Below are positions 33,825-44,092 of a stretch of 64,000 nt of DNA, one piece after another. The notes under the pieces were generated by a model. It was not told the DNA's origin. It did not search any database and saw nothing but the letters and a program-made list of their open reading frames with translations. Every line of letters begins with the position of its first letter. Positions within the stretch are counted from its first letter, which is position 1. The position numbers and the translations under genes are program-made. This DNA comes from Gammaproteobacteria bacterium RIFCSPHIGHO2_12_FULL_35_23 (GTDB lineage Bacteria; Pseudomonadota; Gammaproteobacteria; UBA12402). The stretch covers positions 1 to 64,000 of the forward strand of contig MGXT01000018.1 of the NCBI GenBank assembly GCA_001801465.1. Reading direction: 5' to 3'.

Positions 33825-35179
33825 TACAAAGAAACCTCATCTAAATAATTAGGAATAACGCAAGGAATTTTGAGTTCAGTTTCAATATGTTCTTTGAGTG
33901 CCAAAGCAGCAGCAGGCTCGCCATGAGTAATAAAAATTTTTCTAGGAGGATGATTAAATTGACGTAGCCATAATAATGTTTCTGCATAATCTGCATGGGC
34001 TGAAGTATTGGTTAAATATTTAATCTGAGCGCGAACTGGCACCATTTCCCCATGAATTTTTATAGTAGATTCTCCTGCTAAAATACGTGCGCCTCTAGTG
34101 CCGGCTGCTTGAAAACCCGTAAAGAGGATGGTATTGCGAGGATCTGGAGCATAAGCTTTTAAGTGATGTAAAATGCGCCCACCTGTTGCCATACCGCTTG
34201 CTGAAATAATTATTTTTGAATGTTCGTTCTCTATTATTGCTTTTGATTGTTCTTGGGTATTAGTATAAATTGCCGTATGGCAAACTTTGACACACATGGA
34301 AGGAGGAAGTTGATGTTCTGTCGGATAGCTTAATAATAACTGTGTGGCATCAATCGCCATAGGGCTGTCTAAATAAATAGGTAAATCAGGGATTAGTTTT
34401 AGTGTTTTGAGTTGATAGAGATAATATAACAAGGCTTGAGCTCGGCCTACTGCAAAAGCAGGAATAACAAGAGTTCCATGACGTGCATAAGTTTCATTGA
34501 CAATAGTTTTAATCTGCTCAATCGGATCGGCTTTATCATGTAGTCGATCACCATAGGTTGATTCTAATATTAAGTAATCAGTATTCTGCATTATTGCAGG
34601 GGAGCGCATGACAGGGTCGTGAGGTCTGCCTAAATCACCTGAAAATAAAATACGTTGCTGACCAGTTTGGACTTGAATAAATGCGGATCCTAAAATATGT
34701 CCAGCATGATGCCAGGTAAAGGTGGTTTCATTGCCAAACCAATAAGCTTTACCAAATTCAACCGGTTTAAATTGCTCTAGTGAACGTTCAGCATCGGCTT
34801 TACTATATAAAGGTAAAGCAGGATGATGTTTGCTATAACCATATTGATTGGCGCGTTTAGCTTCCTCTTCTTGTAAAAAGCCGCTATCGGGTAATAAGAT
34901 AGCGCAAAGATCACAGGTAGCTTGAGTTGCATAAATAGGACCAGTAAAACCATTTTTTACTAATAAAGGTAAAAAGCCAGAATGATCAATATGGGCATGA
35001 GTTAGTACTATCTTATCAAGGTTGCTTGGAGAAATAGGGAGTGGATTCCAGTTGCGAAGACGTAGTTCTTTTTGTCCTTGAAATAAGCCGCAGTCAACTA
35101 AAATTTTTTGATTATCAATGATTAATAAGTATTTTGAGCCAGTGACAGTGCCTGTTGCTCCTAAAAATTTTAAGCGCAT
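33824..35179 (-). CDS. Metallo-beta-lactamase/beta-CASP RNA nuclease-type protein
   Basis: 451 residues. Metal motif THAHIDHSGFLP, a later histidine in WHHAGHILGSAF, the beta-CASP segment YLDSPMAI, SASGMATGGR, and the C-terminal RMMBL part SAHADYAE and ITHGEPAAA. These match the YSH1/CPSF73-like family in bacteria, typically RNA processing or degrading enzymes. First gene of the three-gene operon. Confidence 0.88.
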   Translation of the reverse strand: MRLKFLGATGTVTGSKYLLIIDNQKILVDCGLFQGQKELRLRNWNPLPISPSNLDKIVLTHAHIDHSGFLPLLVKNGFTGPIYATQATCDLCAILLPDSGFLQEEEAKRANQYGYSKHHPALPLYSKADAERSLEQFKPVEFGKAYWFGNETTFTWHHAGHILGSAFIQVQTGQQRILFSGDLGRPHDPVMRSPAIMQNTDYLILESTYGDRLHDKADPIEQIKTIVNETYARHGTLVIPAFAVGRAQALLYYLYQLKTLKLIPDLPIYLDSPMAIDATQLLLSYPTEHQLPPSMCVKVCHTAIYTNTQEQSKAIIENEHSKIIISASGMATGGRILHHLKAYAPDPRNTILFTGFQAAGTRGARILAGESTIKIHGEMVPVRAQIKYLTNTSAHADYAETLLWLRQFNHPPRKIFITHGEPAAALALKEHIETELKIPCVIPNYLDEVSL

Positions 35180-35348
35180 TTTTACTCCTCAAGAATTTAT
35201 AAGAATATAACAATCTTTATAAATAGGCTAGTTATCAATAGGTTATAGCGATAATTGTGGATTATAAAAAAGCTTCTATTCTTGTGCTATTTATGTACAA
35301 TAAGCACTGTAGCAAATAATTCAATTAATAATAAAAGTAAGGGGTTTT

Positions 35349-35975
35349 ATGTTTTCTTTTTTTACTACCAAGATAACTTATCAATGTTTTTTTAAGCGAA
35401 TGTTTTTAGATGAATTACGAATGGAGGTTCTTAGTTTAAATCCTGATTTATGGCAAGGATATGCTGCTTATGATAAAGATGAGCTGGAAGAAGATGAGTT
35501 GGAAAAAGTAGAACAAGCCTTTATTGAAGTTGATAGGGCGGTTTATCCCATAGCAATTAGATTGTTAAATCATTTTGAAAATGTATTAACTAAAAGCCCC
35601 AAATCTTTTATTACCTTGGAAGAATTTTGTCAAAAGTTAGCAGAGATAAAAGAAATTTTTGCAACAGCTAGTATAAAAATTACTGGTAGTAATTCTGTTA
35701 TGAATGTATATGAAAAATTATGTTTACTAAGTCATGCTTATGCTGAAATTTGTCCTGATTACCCAGTGTTAGCTCCAGTAGTAGAGTTGAAACTATTTGA
35801 TAAGGTTAGATTATTTGTGAGCAGAAAACCAATACCATTTGCTGAGGCGCCTATTTTAAAAGATGAGGCTGAAAGAGAGGGGTTGGCATTAACAGGTGAG
35901 GGTATAGAGACAAATGAAGATGAAGACACCAGGGTAGATTGGTTTATGGAAGGGCTGCTTGCAAGGTATTGCTAA
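35349..35975 (+). CDS. Acidic hypothetical protein, possible effector
   Basis: 208 residues after an AAGGGG site. Glu/Asp-rich at both ends ([30 protein letters not shown]), mostly helical, no signal peptide, no recognised domain. Acidic C-termini with Glu-rich patches are common in Dot/Icm substrates. It overlaps convergent folD by 32 bases, unusually long. Confidence 0.6.
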   Translation: MFSFFTTKITYQCFFKRMFLDELRMEVLSLNPDLWQGYAAYDKDELEEDELEKVEQAFIEVDRAVYPIAIRLLNHFENVLTKSPKSFITLEEFCQKLAEIKEIFATASIKITGSNSVMNVYEKLCLLSHAYAEICPDYPVLAPVVELKLFDKVRLFVSRKPIPFAEAPILKDEAEREGLALTGEGIETNEDEDTRVDWFMEGLLARYC

Positions 35976-36786
35976 TTAACATGGCTACAGTCATCGGACC
36001 AACACCACCAGGAACAGGTGTTATCCAGCCAGCACGTTCTTTAGCTTTATCATAGTCTACATCGCCAGTTAAATGGCCATTGGGTAAACGAGTAATTCCA
36101 ACATCGATTACTACAGCGCCTAGTTTAATCCAATCGCCTTTTATTAATCCAGGTTTGCCGACAGCACTAATGATAATATCGCCTTGTTTTACATAGCTAG
36201 CCAAATCTCTTGTATGGCGATGGCAAACTGTAATAGTACAACCAGCTAGCAATAATTCTAAGGCCATGGGTCTGCCCACAATATTAGAGGCGCCAATTAT
36301 CACGGCATGCCTACCCATTAAATCCACATTAAGTGAAAGTAAAATATGCATAATACCTAAAGGTGTACAAGGCCTTAAAAGAGGTCTTCTTTGCAACAGT
36401 CTGCCAATATTATAAGGATGAAAGCCATCGACATCTTTTTGTGGATCTATTGCTTCAATAATATTCTTAGTACTGATCGTTGTAGGGAGTGGTAGCTGAA
36501 CCAAAATGCCATGGACAGCCGGATCTTTATTTAATTGCCGAATTAAATCGGTTAATTTTTGCTCGGTTATGATGTTATAACAGTATTTAAAAGATTGAAT
36601 GCCAACTTGCTCACAAGCCTCATGCTTTCTTTTGACATAAACTTCTGAAGCCGGATCATTACCAACTAAAATTACCGCCAGACCAGGCCTTGAGAGGCCT
36701 TTTTTTATTCGCTGAGTGATCTTTTTTTTAACGCTTTCTAAGAGCGCTTGGGCAAGCTTTTTGCCATCAATGATTACCGCCGTCAT
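35944..36786 (-). CDS. folD: Bifunctional methylene-THF dehydrogenase/methenyl-THF cyclohydrolase
   Basis: 280 residues, full length for FolD. Active-site Tyr/Lys region [38 protein letters not shown], the NADP loop [11 protein letters not shown] and the C-terminal [15 protein letters not shown] are all present. It interconverts one-carbon folates in the cytoplasm. Confidence 0.97.
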   Translation of the reverse strand: MTAVIIDGKKLAQALLESVKKKITQRIKKGLSRPGLAVILVGNDPASEVYVKRKHEACEQVGIQSFKYCYNIITEQKLTDLIRQLNKDPAVHGILVQLPLPTTISTKNIIEAIDPQKDVDGFHPYNIGRLLQRRPLLRPCTPLGIMHILLSLNVDLMGRHAVIIGASNIVGRPMALELLLAGCTITVCHRHTRDLASYVKQGDIIISAVGKPGLIKGDWIKLGAVVIDVGITRLPNGHLTGDVDYDKAKERAGWITPVPGGVGPMTVAMLISNTLQAALP

Positions 36787-36893
36787 TGGTGCTACCTTTT
36801 TGAAAGTTAAGCAACTATATCATACCTAGAAACTAGAAGTTAAATAATTTGACGAATTAACTTTTGGTCAGTATTATCGCCTGTTCATGTAGA

Positions 36894-36970
36894 CGGGGTA
36901 TAGCGCAGTCTGGTAGCGCGCTTGCTTTGGGAGCAAGATGTCGGGGGTTCAAATCCCTCTACCCCGACCA
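36894..36970 (+). tRNA. tRNA-Pro (TGG)
   Basis: Acceptor CGGGGTA pairs with TACCCCG, encoded CCA follows. The anticodon stem CTTGC/GCAAG holds the loop TTTGGGA, giving anticodon TGG. T-arm GGGGGTTCAAATCCCTC is normal. Confidence 0.95.
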
Positions 36971-37116
36971 GAGTTGATTAAAAAGTGCCTGGGCACTTAA
37001 GTGAACCAGTTAACAACTAATTTAAAGTATGTAATTGATTTACTTAGAAATTTAAGTAAATTAAGATATAATTTAAAGAAATTAAAAAATTAGGGCTTAA
37101 ATAATTAAAGGATAAT

Positions 37117-37193
37117 GCGCCTGTAGCTCATTAGGATAGAGCATCGGCCTTCTAAGCCGAGGGTAGCAGGTTCGAGTCCTGCCAGGCGCGCCA
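37117..37193 (+). tRNA. tRNA-Arg (TCT)
   Basis: Acceptor GCGCCTG/CAGGCGC with encoded CCA; anticodon stem TCGGC/GCCGA, loop CTTCTAA, anticodon TCT. Second in the four-tRNA group upstream of tig. Confidence 0.95.
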
Positions 37194-37245
37194 GATTATC
37201 AATAAACTGGAAACACAAGGAAAAAGTAAAACGCTAAATATTGTG

Positions 37246-37321
37246 GTGAACGTAGTTCAATTGGTAGAGCTCTGGTTTGTGGTACCAGTGGTTGTGGGTT
37301 CGAGCCCCATCGTTCACCCCA
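37246..37321 (+). tRNA. tRNA-His (GTG)
   Basis: Acceptor GTGAACG/CGTTCAC, discriminator C, encoded CCA. The base before the acceptor is G (37,245), giving the G-1:C73 pair of tRNA-His. Loop TTGTGGT gives anticodon GTG. Confidence 0.95.
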
Positions 37322-37331
37322 TTTTTTATAG

Positions 37332-37416
37332 GCGAAAGTGGCGGAATTGGTAGACGCACTGGATTTAGGTTCCAGCGGGGTAACCCGTGAGAGTTCGAGT
37401 CTCTCCTTTCGCACCA
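37332..37416 (+). tRNA. tRNA-Leu (TAG)
   Basis: 85 nt with the long variable arm of class II tRNAs (GGGGTAACCC). Acceptor GCGAAAG/CTTTCGC plus CCA; anticodon stem CTGGA/TCCAG, loop TTTAGGT, anticodon TAG. It ends 49 bp before the tig ATG. Confidence 0.95.
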
Positions 37417-37465
37417 AAATTAAATAAAGATTATTAATCTTTAATAAATTAGATGAGGTAAAAAT

Positions 37466-38770
37466 ATGCAAGTTACTCTTGCTAAAGCAGATGGTTTAAA
37501 TCGCAAATTAAAAATAGCAGTACCCTCACTGGAAGTGGAAACTGCTTACAAAAAACGATTAAGTGAAGTTTCTAAAACAGCGAAAGTAGATGGATTTCGA
37601 CCTGGTAAAGTTCCTGTAAAATTCTTAGAAGAAAGATATGGAGTTTCTGTACGACATGAGGTTATTGAAAAACTTATTCGCGATTCATTATCTAAAGCCG
37701 TTGCGCAAGAGAAATTAAAATTAGCTGGCCCACCTGCTATTGAGGAGCTTAAAGCAGACCCAGGTCAGGATTTACAATACGAAGCTGATTGCGAAGTGTA
37801 TCCAGAAATAAACTTAAAAGAGCTGACTGGAGTTGAAATTGAAAAGGTTAGTGCAGAAATAACTGACACAGATATGGAAGAAGTGTTGACTAAATTACGC
37901 GAGCAGCGAGCTGATTGGATTGAAGTAAAAAGTGCTGCAAAAGAAAGCCAACAAGTGACCATGGATTTTGAGGGGTTTATGGATGACAAACCTTTTGAAG
38001 GTGGTAAGGCTGAAAATGTACCTTTAATTTTAGGATCCAACACTATGATTCCTGGTTTTGAAACAGGATTGGTAGGGGTAAAAGCAGGTGATGAGTTAGA
38101 AATTAAAGTAACTTTCCCTGAAAAGTATCACGTAGAAAAGCTTGCTGGCAAGCCTGCAATTTTCAAAATTAAAGTTCATAAAGTCTGTGAAGCTAAGCTT
38201 CCAGAGCTCAGCGAAGAGTTTGCAGAAAAATTTGGCGTTAAAAATGGGGGAGTTGAAAAGCTTAAAGCAGATATTAAGAAGCATATGCAATTCGAACTTA
38301 ATAATGCCGTTAAAATTCGTAATAAAGAGCAAATATTTGATAAGCTGTTAGAACAAAATTTAATTGAGCTGCCAAAAGTATTAGTTGAACATGAAATTAA
38401 AGCGCTTCATGAGATGGCGCATCAGCAACATCATCATGATCACGACCATGATTGTAGTAAGATTTCGGAAGAAGAAAAAGCTCAATTACAAAAACCTGCT
38501 GAAAGGCGAGTTCGGCTAGCTTTATTGGTTAATGAAGTAATTAAAGTGAAGAGTCTAAAGGTGAATGCTGAAAAAGTATCAGAATTGATCAATGAGATGG
38601 CTGGTAATTATGAAAATGCTGAAGAATTCAGTAAATGGTATTATAATGATAGACAGCGTTTAGCTCAAATTGAGGCAATGGCTTTAGAAGATCAAGTTAT
38701 TGATGAGTTATTAAAAAGTGCTAAAGTAATTGCAAAGAGATTATCTTATAAGGAAGTAATTAGACGTTAA
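37466..38770 (+). CDS. tig: Trigger factor
   Basis: 434 residues. An N-terminal ribosome-binding domain with VDGFRPGKVPVKFLEERYG, a middle FKBP-like PPIase domain (VTMDFEGFMDDKPFEGG, IPGFETGLVGVKAGDE), and a C-terminal chaperone domain. An insertion near residue 317 reads HQQHHHDHDHDC, a His/Asp-rich patch that could bind metal and is not in E. coli trigger factor. Start follows GAGG. It heads the tig-clpP-clpX-lon group. Confidence 0.97.
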   Translation: MQVTLAKADGLNRKLKIAVPSLEVETAYKKRLSEVSKTAKVDGFRPGKVPVKFLEERYGVSVRHEVIEKLIRDSLSKAVAQEKLKLAGPPAIEELKADPGQDLQYEADCEVYPEINLKELTGVEIEKVSAEITDTDMEEVLTKLREQRADWIEVKSAAKESQQVTMDFEGFMDDKPFEGGKAENVPLILGSNTMIPGFETGLVGVKAGDELEIKVTFPEKYHVEKLAGKPAIFKIKVHKVCEAKLPELSEEFAEKFGVKNGGVEKLKADIKKHMQFELNNAVKIRNKEQIFDKLLEQNLIELPKVLVEHEIKALHEMAHQQHHHDHDHDCSKISEEEKAQLQKPAERRVRLALLVNEVIKVKSLKVNAEKVSELINEMAGNYENAEEFSKWYYNDRQRLAQIEAMALEDQVIDELLKSAKVIAKRLSYKEVIRR

Positions 38771-38801
38771 CAGCGTTTAAATTTAGTAAAAGGGGATATC
38801 A

Positions 38802-39431
38802 ATGAGTGCTATATTGGATTCGACTTTAGTGCCTATGGTTGTTGAACAAACTTCAAGAGGAGAGCGCTCTTATGATATTTACTCACGTTTATTAAAAGAG
38901 AGAGTTATTTTTCTTGTTGGGCAAGTGGAAGATCACTTGGCAAATTTAGTAGTTGCTCAACTTTTATTTTTGGAATCTGAAAATCCAGATAAAGATATTT
39001 CGCTTTATATTAACTCTCCTGGCGGTGTTGTGACAGCGGGTTTAGCGATTTATGATACTATGCAATTTATTAAACCAGATGTAAGTACAACTTGTATTGG
39101 TCAAGCTTGCAGTATGGGAGCTTTGTTACTAGCGGGTGGCGCAGCAGGTAAACGTTATTGTTTACCGCATTCACGCGTGATGATTCATCAGCCATTAGGC
39201 GGTTTCCAAGGTCAGGCTACAGATATTGAAATTCATACTCGAGAAATATTAACGGTACGTGACCGCTTAAATAATATTTTAGCAAAACATACTAAGCAGC
39301 CTATTGAAAAAGTGCAACGAGACACAGATCGGGATAACTTTATGAGCGCTCAAGAATCGGTTAATTATGGTTTAATTGATAAAGTATTGGAGCATCGAGA
39401 AGTAGTTGATATCAAGAAAAAAGAAAGCTAA
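38802..39431 (+). CDS. clpP: ATP-dependent Clp protease proteolytic subunit
   Basis: 209 residues, standard length. Catalytic Ser in [14 protein letters not shown], His in [12 protein letters not shown], Asp in [10 protein letters not shown]. It forms the proteolytic tetradecamer that works with ClpX, whose gene follows after 14 bp. Confidence 0.98.
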   Translation: MSAILDSTLVPMVVEQTSRGERSYDIYSRLLKERVIFLVGQVEDHLANLVVAQLLFLESENPDKDISLYINSPGGVVTAGLAIYDTMQFIKPDVSTTCIGQACSMGALLLAGGAAGKRYCLPHSRVMIHQPLGGFQGQATDIEIHTREILTVRDRLNNILAKHTKQPIEKVQRDTDRDNFMSAQESVNYGLIDKVLEHREVVDIKKKES

Positions 39432-39445
39432 TTGGAGACTTATTT

Positions 39446-40717
39446 ATGAGCTCTGAAAAAAATGATGGATCAAAAAAACTTGTGATTTGTTCTTTTTGTG
39501 GAAAAAACCAGCATGAAGTAAAAAAAATTATAGCAGGTAGCTCTGTTTATATTTGTAATGAATGCGTTGATCTTTGTACTGATATTATTAAAGAAGAATT
39601 GAAATCTAACATTACGTCTGTTGCCAATGAATCTAAACTGCCAACTCCTAAAGAAATAGTGGCTATTTTAGACGAATATGTTATTGGTCAGGATTATGCT
39701 AAGAAGGTTTTAGCTGTTGCGGTCTATAATCATTACAAGCGCTTACGAAGTCAAAACAAGCCAGATGTTGAATTAAGTAAAAGTAATATTTTATTAATTG
39801 GCCCTACAGGAAGTGGTAAGACTCTTCTTGCAGAAACTTTAGCTAAAACTTTAAAAGTGCCGTTTGCTATAGCTGATGCAACCACTTTAACGGAAGCGGG
39901 TTATGTGGGTGAAGACGTTGAAAATATCATTCAGAAGTTATTACAAAAATGTGATTATGATGTTAAAAAGGCTGAAACAGGCATAGTTTATATTGATGAA
40001 ATTGATAAGATTACTCGCAAATCAGAAAACCCTTCTATTACTCGAGATGTTTCGGGTGAAGGCGTGCAGCAAGCCTTATTAAAACTTATTGAAGGAACAA
40101 TTGCTTCGGTTCCACCTCAAGGAGGTCGTAAGCACCCACAACAAGAGTTTTTGCAAGTGAATACCGCCAATATTTTGTTTATTTGTGGCGGTGCTTTTGC
40201 CGGCTTAGAAAAAATTGTTAAAGATCGTTCTGAAAAATCTGGTATAGGATTTGGCGCTAATATTCATTCGAAAGAAGATCAACGACAGATTGGAGAGATT
40301 TTACAAAGAGTTGAACCGAGTGATTTATTAAAATACGGCTTAATACCTGAATTTATCGGACGTTTACCGGTAGTGGCGATTCTCAATGAACTTGATTTAC
40401 CAGCGCTTATTCAAGTCTTAACTGAGCCTAAAAATGCTTTAATTAAACAGTATCAAGCTTTATTTGCGATGGAGGGAGTTACTTTAGAAGTTACCCCGGA
40501 AGCATTACAGGCAGTTGCTGAAAAGACAGTACTGCTCAAAACAGGGGCGAGAGGATTACGTTCTATTCTTGAACATGCTTTATTAGATATGATGTACGAT
40601 TTACCTTCTTTGCAAAGCGTTTCAAAAATAATTGTCAACAAAGATTGTATTTTGCAAAATGCTTCCCCTGTTATTATTTATCAAGCTGATGGCCAGAAGA
40701 AAGCTGCGAGTGAATAA
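39446..40717 (+). CDS. clpX: ATP-dependent Clp protease ATP-binding subunit ClpX
   Basis: 423 residues. The N-terminal zinc-binding domain carries four cysteines (CSFCGKNQ and CNECVDLC). The AAA+ core has Walker A GPTGSGKT and Walker [10 protein letters not shown], plus sensor [10 protein letters not shown]. It unfolds substrates for ClpP. No insertions seen. Confidence 0.98.
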   Translation: MSSEKNDGSKKLVICSFCGKNQHEVKKIIAGSSVYICNECVDLCTDIIKEELKSNITSVANESKLPTPKEIVAILDEYVIGQDYAKKVLAVAVYNHYKRLRSQNKPDVELSKSNILLIGPTGSGKTLLAETLAKTLKVPFAIADATTLTEAGYVGEDVENIIQKLLQKCDYDVKKAETGIVYIDEIDKITRKSENPSITRDVSGEGVQQALLKLIEGTIASVPPQGGRKHPQQEFLQVNTANILFICGGAFAGLEKIVKDRSEKSGIGFGANIHSKEDQRQIGEILQRVEPSDLLKYGLIPEFIGRLPVVAILNELDLPALIQVLTEPKNALIKQYQALFAMEGVTLEVTPEALQAVAEKTVLLKTGARGLRSILEHALLDMMYDLPSLQSVSKIIVNKDCILQNASPVIIYQADGQKKAASE

Positions 40718-40856
40718 AAAACTCTCAGAATTTAACTTAATCTTATTTATTAGTAGCTAGTTTTCCATAAAATGAATTTATTTATCGCTATTACTAGCCT
40801 ATAACTAAGTAAAGTCTTACTTTTTTGTCTTAAATAACAAATTTTTTAATACTTTT

Positions 40857-40885
40857 CTTTGAATTATTTTATTTTGCCCTTATCT
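40857..40885 (+). promoter_or_regulatory. Possible sigma-32-like promoter of lon
   Basis: CTTTGAA (40,857-40,863), a 13-bp spacer and CCCTTATCT (40,877-40,885) resemble the heat-shock consensus CTTGAAA and CCCCATnT, 33 bp before the lon ATG. lon is sigma-32 controlled in many gammaproteobacteria. Match is partial. Confidence 0.35.
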
Positions 40886-40917
40886 ATGGATAGAATAAAT
40901 CTCATAAGAGAGGTTAT

Positions 40918-43284
40918 ATGACAGAAACATTACCCGCAAAACCTGCAAGCCCTGAATTGGTACGACTTCCTATATTGCCGTTACGTGATGTAATTATTTA
41001 TCCTTATATGGTAATTCCTTTATTTGTTGGCAGAACTAAATCAATCAAAGCACTCGAAGAGAGTTTACGTACCAGTAAGCAAGTGATGTTGATTGCACAA
41101 AAAGATGCGGTATTAGATGATCCACAAGAAAAGGATTTATATAAGGTTGGCACAGTATCAACCATTTTACAGTTGCTTAAACTACCTGATGGCACAGTAA
41201 AAGTATTAGTTGAGGGCATTAGCCGAGGGGTTGTTAAACAGTTTTTCTTTAATGAAGAAGTGGTTTCAGCTGAAGTTGAAATCATTAAACCTAAAAAACC
41301 AAGCGGTAAGGCAGAGGTACTGGTCCGTTCTTTGCTATCAGCCTTTGATCAATATGTAAAATTAAATAAGAAAATTCCACCTGAGGTGTTAACTTCTTTA
41401 AATGCGATAGAAGATCCCGAGCGGTTAACTGACAGTATTGCTGCGCATTTAATGTTGAAGATTAAAGATAAGCAAGATTTGTTAGAAATAGAAAATCTAC
41501 AAACGCGTATTCAGCGATTACTCGCCTTGATTGAAGCCGAAATTGATTTACTGCAGGTCGAAAAAAGAATTCGCGGCCGGGTTCGAAGCCAAATGGAAAA
41601 AAGTCAGCGAGAGTATTATTTAAATGAACAAATGAAGGCTATTCAAAAAGAGCTAAGTGATTTAGAAGAAGGTGGTACTGAACAAGACATTCTTGAGAAA
41701 AAAATCAAAGAATCAGGCATGCCTAAAGAAGCTGAACAAAAGGCTATAGCTGAGCTTAATAAATTGAAAATGATGGCGCCCATGTCTGCTGAAGCCACTG
41801 TTTCACGAAATTATTTAGACTGGTTGATTAGTGTGCCTTGGACTAAAGCTTCAAAAATTAATAAAGATATTCATAAAGCTGAAAAAGTATTAGAGCGCGA
41901 ACACTATGGCTTAGAGCGTGTAAAAGAGCGAATTATTGAGTATTTAGCTGTTCAACAGCGGGTTAAAAAAATGAAGGGTCCTATTTTATGTTTAGTTGGT
42001 CCGCCTGGTGTTGGAAAAACTTCATTAGGACAATCTATTGCTAATGCAACTGGTAGAAAGTTTGTCAGGGTATCATTAGGCGGGGTGCGTGATGAGGCTG
42101 AAATTCGCGGTCATCGACGTACCTATATTGGTGCTTTACCAGGAAAAATAATTCAAAAGCTTGCTAAAGTAGAAACTAAAAATCCATTATTTATGCTAGA
42201 TGAAATTGATAAATTGTCGATGGATTTTCGTGGGGATCCTGCTTCAGCTTTATTAGAGGTTCTTGATCCAGAGCAGAACAATACATTTAGTGATCATTAT
42301 CTAGAGGTTGATTATGATTTATCGGATGTCATGTTTATTGCTACGGCTAATACTTTAGATATTCCACATGCTTTATTGGATCGCATGGAAGTTATTCGTT
42401 TATCTGGTTATACTGAAGATGAAAAACTTCATATCGCTAGGCAGCATTTAGTGCCTAAACAAATCGAAGCTAACGGCTTAAAAAGCTCAGAGTTAAAACT
42501 TTCTACGCCTGCTATTTTAGATATTATTCGTTATTATACACGTGAAGCAGGGGTTAGAAATTTGGAACGAGAAATTTCAAAAATTTGTCGTAAAGTAGTG
42601 AGACAAATTATTTCTAAGAAAAATAAAAAACAGGTTTCTGTGATCTCAAAGAACTTACAAGATTATTTGGGCGTAAGACGATTTAGTTACGGTAGTGCAG
42701 ATAAAGAAAATCAAATTGGTCAGGTAACAGGGTTGGCCTGGACAGAGGTTGGTGGAGAATTATTAAAAATTGAGGCCGCGCTTTCGCCTGGTAAAGGTAA
42801 GGCAACCATTACGGGACAAATTGGGGATGTGATGCAAGAGTCGATCCAAGCTGCGTTAACAGTTGTGAGAGCACGTTATGAGGAGTTGAATATTGATCCA
42901 GAGTTTTTTGAAAAAAATAATATTCATATTCATGTGCCAGAAGGCGCAACTCCAAAAGATGGCCCAAGTGCTGGTATCGGCATGTGTACTGTCTTAGTAT
43001 CAACTGTCAAAAGGATACCAGTACGAGCAGATGTAGCCATGACGGGGGAGATTACTTTACGTGGTGAGGTGTTGGCAATTGGCGGCTTAAAAGAAAAATT
43101 ATTAGCAGCACATCGAGGCGGTATTAAACATGTCATTATTCCAAAAGAAAATGAAAAAGATTTAATAGAAATTCCTGATAATATTAAAAAAGATTTAATT
43201 ATTCACCCAGTGCGTTGGATAGATGAAGTATTAGAACTTGCTTTAACAAAGCCACCAAAATTATTGAAGAAGAAAGTTAAATAA
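40918..43284 (+). CDS. lon: ATP-dependent protease La
   Basis: 788 residues. N-terminal LAN domain (LPILPLRDVIIYPYMVIPLFVG), coiled coil, AAA+ with Walker A GPPGVGKTSLG and LFMLDEIDKL, and the Ser/Lys protease with the serine in PKDGPSAGIGM and the lysine in GGLKEKLLAAHRGG. 200 bp separate it from clpX, so it has its own promoter. Start follows GAGAGG. Confidence 0.98.
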   Translation: MTETLPAKPASPELVRLPILPLRDVIIYPYMVIPLFVGRTKSIKALEESLRTSKQVMLIAQKDAVLDDPQEKDLYKVGTVSTILQLLKLPDGTVKVLVEGISRGVVKQFFFNEEVVSAEVEIIKPKKPSGKAEVLVRSLLSAFDQYVKLNKKIPPEVLTSLNAIEDPERLTDSIAAHLMLKIKDKQDLLEIENLQTRIQRLLALIEAEIDLLQVEKRIRGRVRSQMEKSQREYYLNEQMKAIQKELSDLEEGGTEQDILEKKIKESGMPKEAEQKAIAELNKLKMMAPMSAEATVSRNYLDWLISVPWTKASKINKDIHKAEKVLEREHYGLERVKERIIEYLAVQQRVKKMKGPILCLVGPPGVGKTSLGQSIANATGRKFVRVSLGGVRDEAEIRGHRRTYIGALPGKIIQKLAKVETKNPLFMLDEIDKLSMDFRGDPASALLEVLDPEQNNTFSDHYLEVDYDLSDVMFIATANTLDIPHALLDRMEVIRLSGYTEDEKLHIARQHLVPKQIEANGLKSSELKLSTPAILDIIRYYTREAGVRNLEREISKICRKVVRQIISKKNKKQVSVISKNLQDYLGVRRFSYGSADKENQIGQVTGLAWTEVGGELLKIEAALSPGKGKATITGQIGDVMQESIQAALTVVRARYEELNIDPEFFEKNNIHIHVPEGATPKDGPSAGIGMCTVLVSTVKRIPVRADVAMTGEITLRGEVLAIGGLKEKLLAAHRGGIKHVIIPKENEKDLIEIPDNIKKDLIIHPVRWIDEVLELALTKPPKLLKKKVK

Positions 43285-43478
43285 AATAAATAAAAAACTT
43301 GGTTAAGAACTTTAAAATAATATTATTTTCGTTGAGAGGGATACGATTTATACCGCTAACTTTAATAGTATAACTAACAAATAAAAATAATGAACAATCT
43401 AATTTTTGTCAAAAATATAGCAATATTAAATTGAAGTAGACAGGAATTAAACAGGTTTAAAATAAACAAAGCCCTTTC

Positions 43479-43508
43479 TTGACAGAAGGAGCTTTGGCCC
43501 TGTATAAA
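43479..43508 (+). promoter_or_regulatory. Sigma-70 promoter of hupB
   Basis: Perfect TTGACA (43,479-43,484), 18-bp spacer, TATAAA (43,503-43,508), 50 bp before the hupB ATG. Confidence 0.65.
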
Positions 43509-43558
43509 TGCCGACTACTCGTCATTGATAGATGAAAGTTTACATAAAAGGGGAAAAT

Positions 43559-43840
43559 ATGAATAAGGCTGAGTTTATTGAGTTTGTTGCAGAAAAATTA
43601 CAAGCTTCGAAAGTTGACACAGAAAAATCAATTAATGCAGTATTGGAAGGGATTGAAGAATTATTAGCAAAAGGTGAGGCAATTACTTTTGTAGGATTTG
43701 GCACATTTAAAGTTTCTGAGCGTGCTGCCAGAATAGGTAGAAACCCGAGAACTGGCGAAGCTTTGAATATTCCTGCGATGACAATGCCGGTATTTAAAGC
43801 TGGGAAAGCCTTAAAAGATGCGGTGAGTAAAAACTCATAA
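43559..43840 (+). CDS. hupB: DNA-binding protein HU
   Basis: 93 residues. The DNA-binding arm GRNPRTGEALNIPA and the FKAGKALKDAV C-terminus are diagnostic. ATG 43,559 is preferred over 43,532 because AAAAGGGG lies just before it and the protein then starts MNKAEFIE like other HU proteins. Position after lon is conserved in gammaproteobacteria. Confidence 0.97.
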   Translation: MNKAEFIEFVAEKLQASKVDTEKSINAVLEGIEELLAKGEAITFVGFGTFKVSERAARIGRNPRTGEALNIPAMTMPVFKAGKALKDAVSKNS

Positions 43841-43900
43841 AATTTACTAGAAAAGACTAGATAAATCAGACTAATTAGCGTAATATTGCGCGCCTAGGTC

Positions 43901-43976
43901 GGGTGCTTAGCTCAGCTGGGAGAGCATCGCCCTTACAAGGCGAGGGTCGCAGGTTCGATCCCTGCAGCACCCACCA
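43901..43976 (+). tRNA. tRNA-Val (TAC)
   Basis: Acceptor GGGTGCT/AGCACCC with encoded CCA; anticodon stem TCGCC/GGCGA, loop CTTACAA, anticodon TAC. Confidence 0.95.
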
Positions 43977-43988
43977 AGAATACAAGCG

Positions 43989-44065
43989 GGAGTGGTAGTT
44001 CAGTTGGTTAGAATATCGGCCTGTCACGCCGGAGGTCGCGGGTTCGAGTCCCGTCCACTCCGCCA
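43989..44065 (+). tRNA. tRNA-Asp (GTC)
   Basis: Acceptor GGAGTGG/CCACTCC, discriminator G, encoded CCA; loop CTGTCAC gives anticodon GTC. 12 bp after tRNA-Val, 27 bp before ppiD. Confidence 0.95.
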
Positions 44066-44092
44066 ATTTAGAGGAAATGAGAGAATAATTAA

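Noticed and set aside
37199..37471. 90-codon minus-strand frame over the tRNA group
   Set aside because: It is the antisense of tRNA-Leu and tRNA-His; such frames are a known artefact.
43875..44066. 63-codon minus-strand frame over tRNA-Val and tRNA-Asp
   Set aside because: Antisense of two tRNA genes, no ribosome site.
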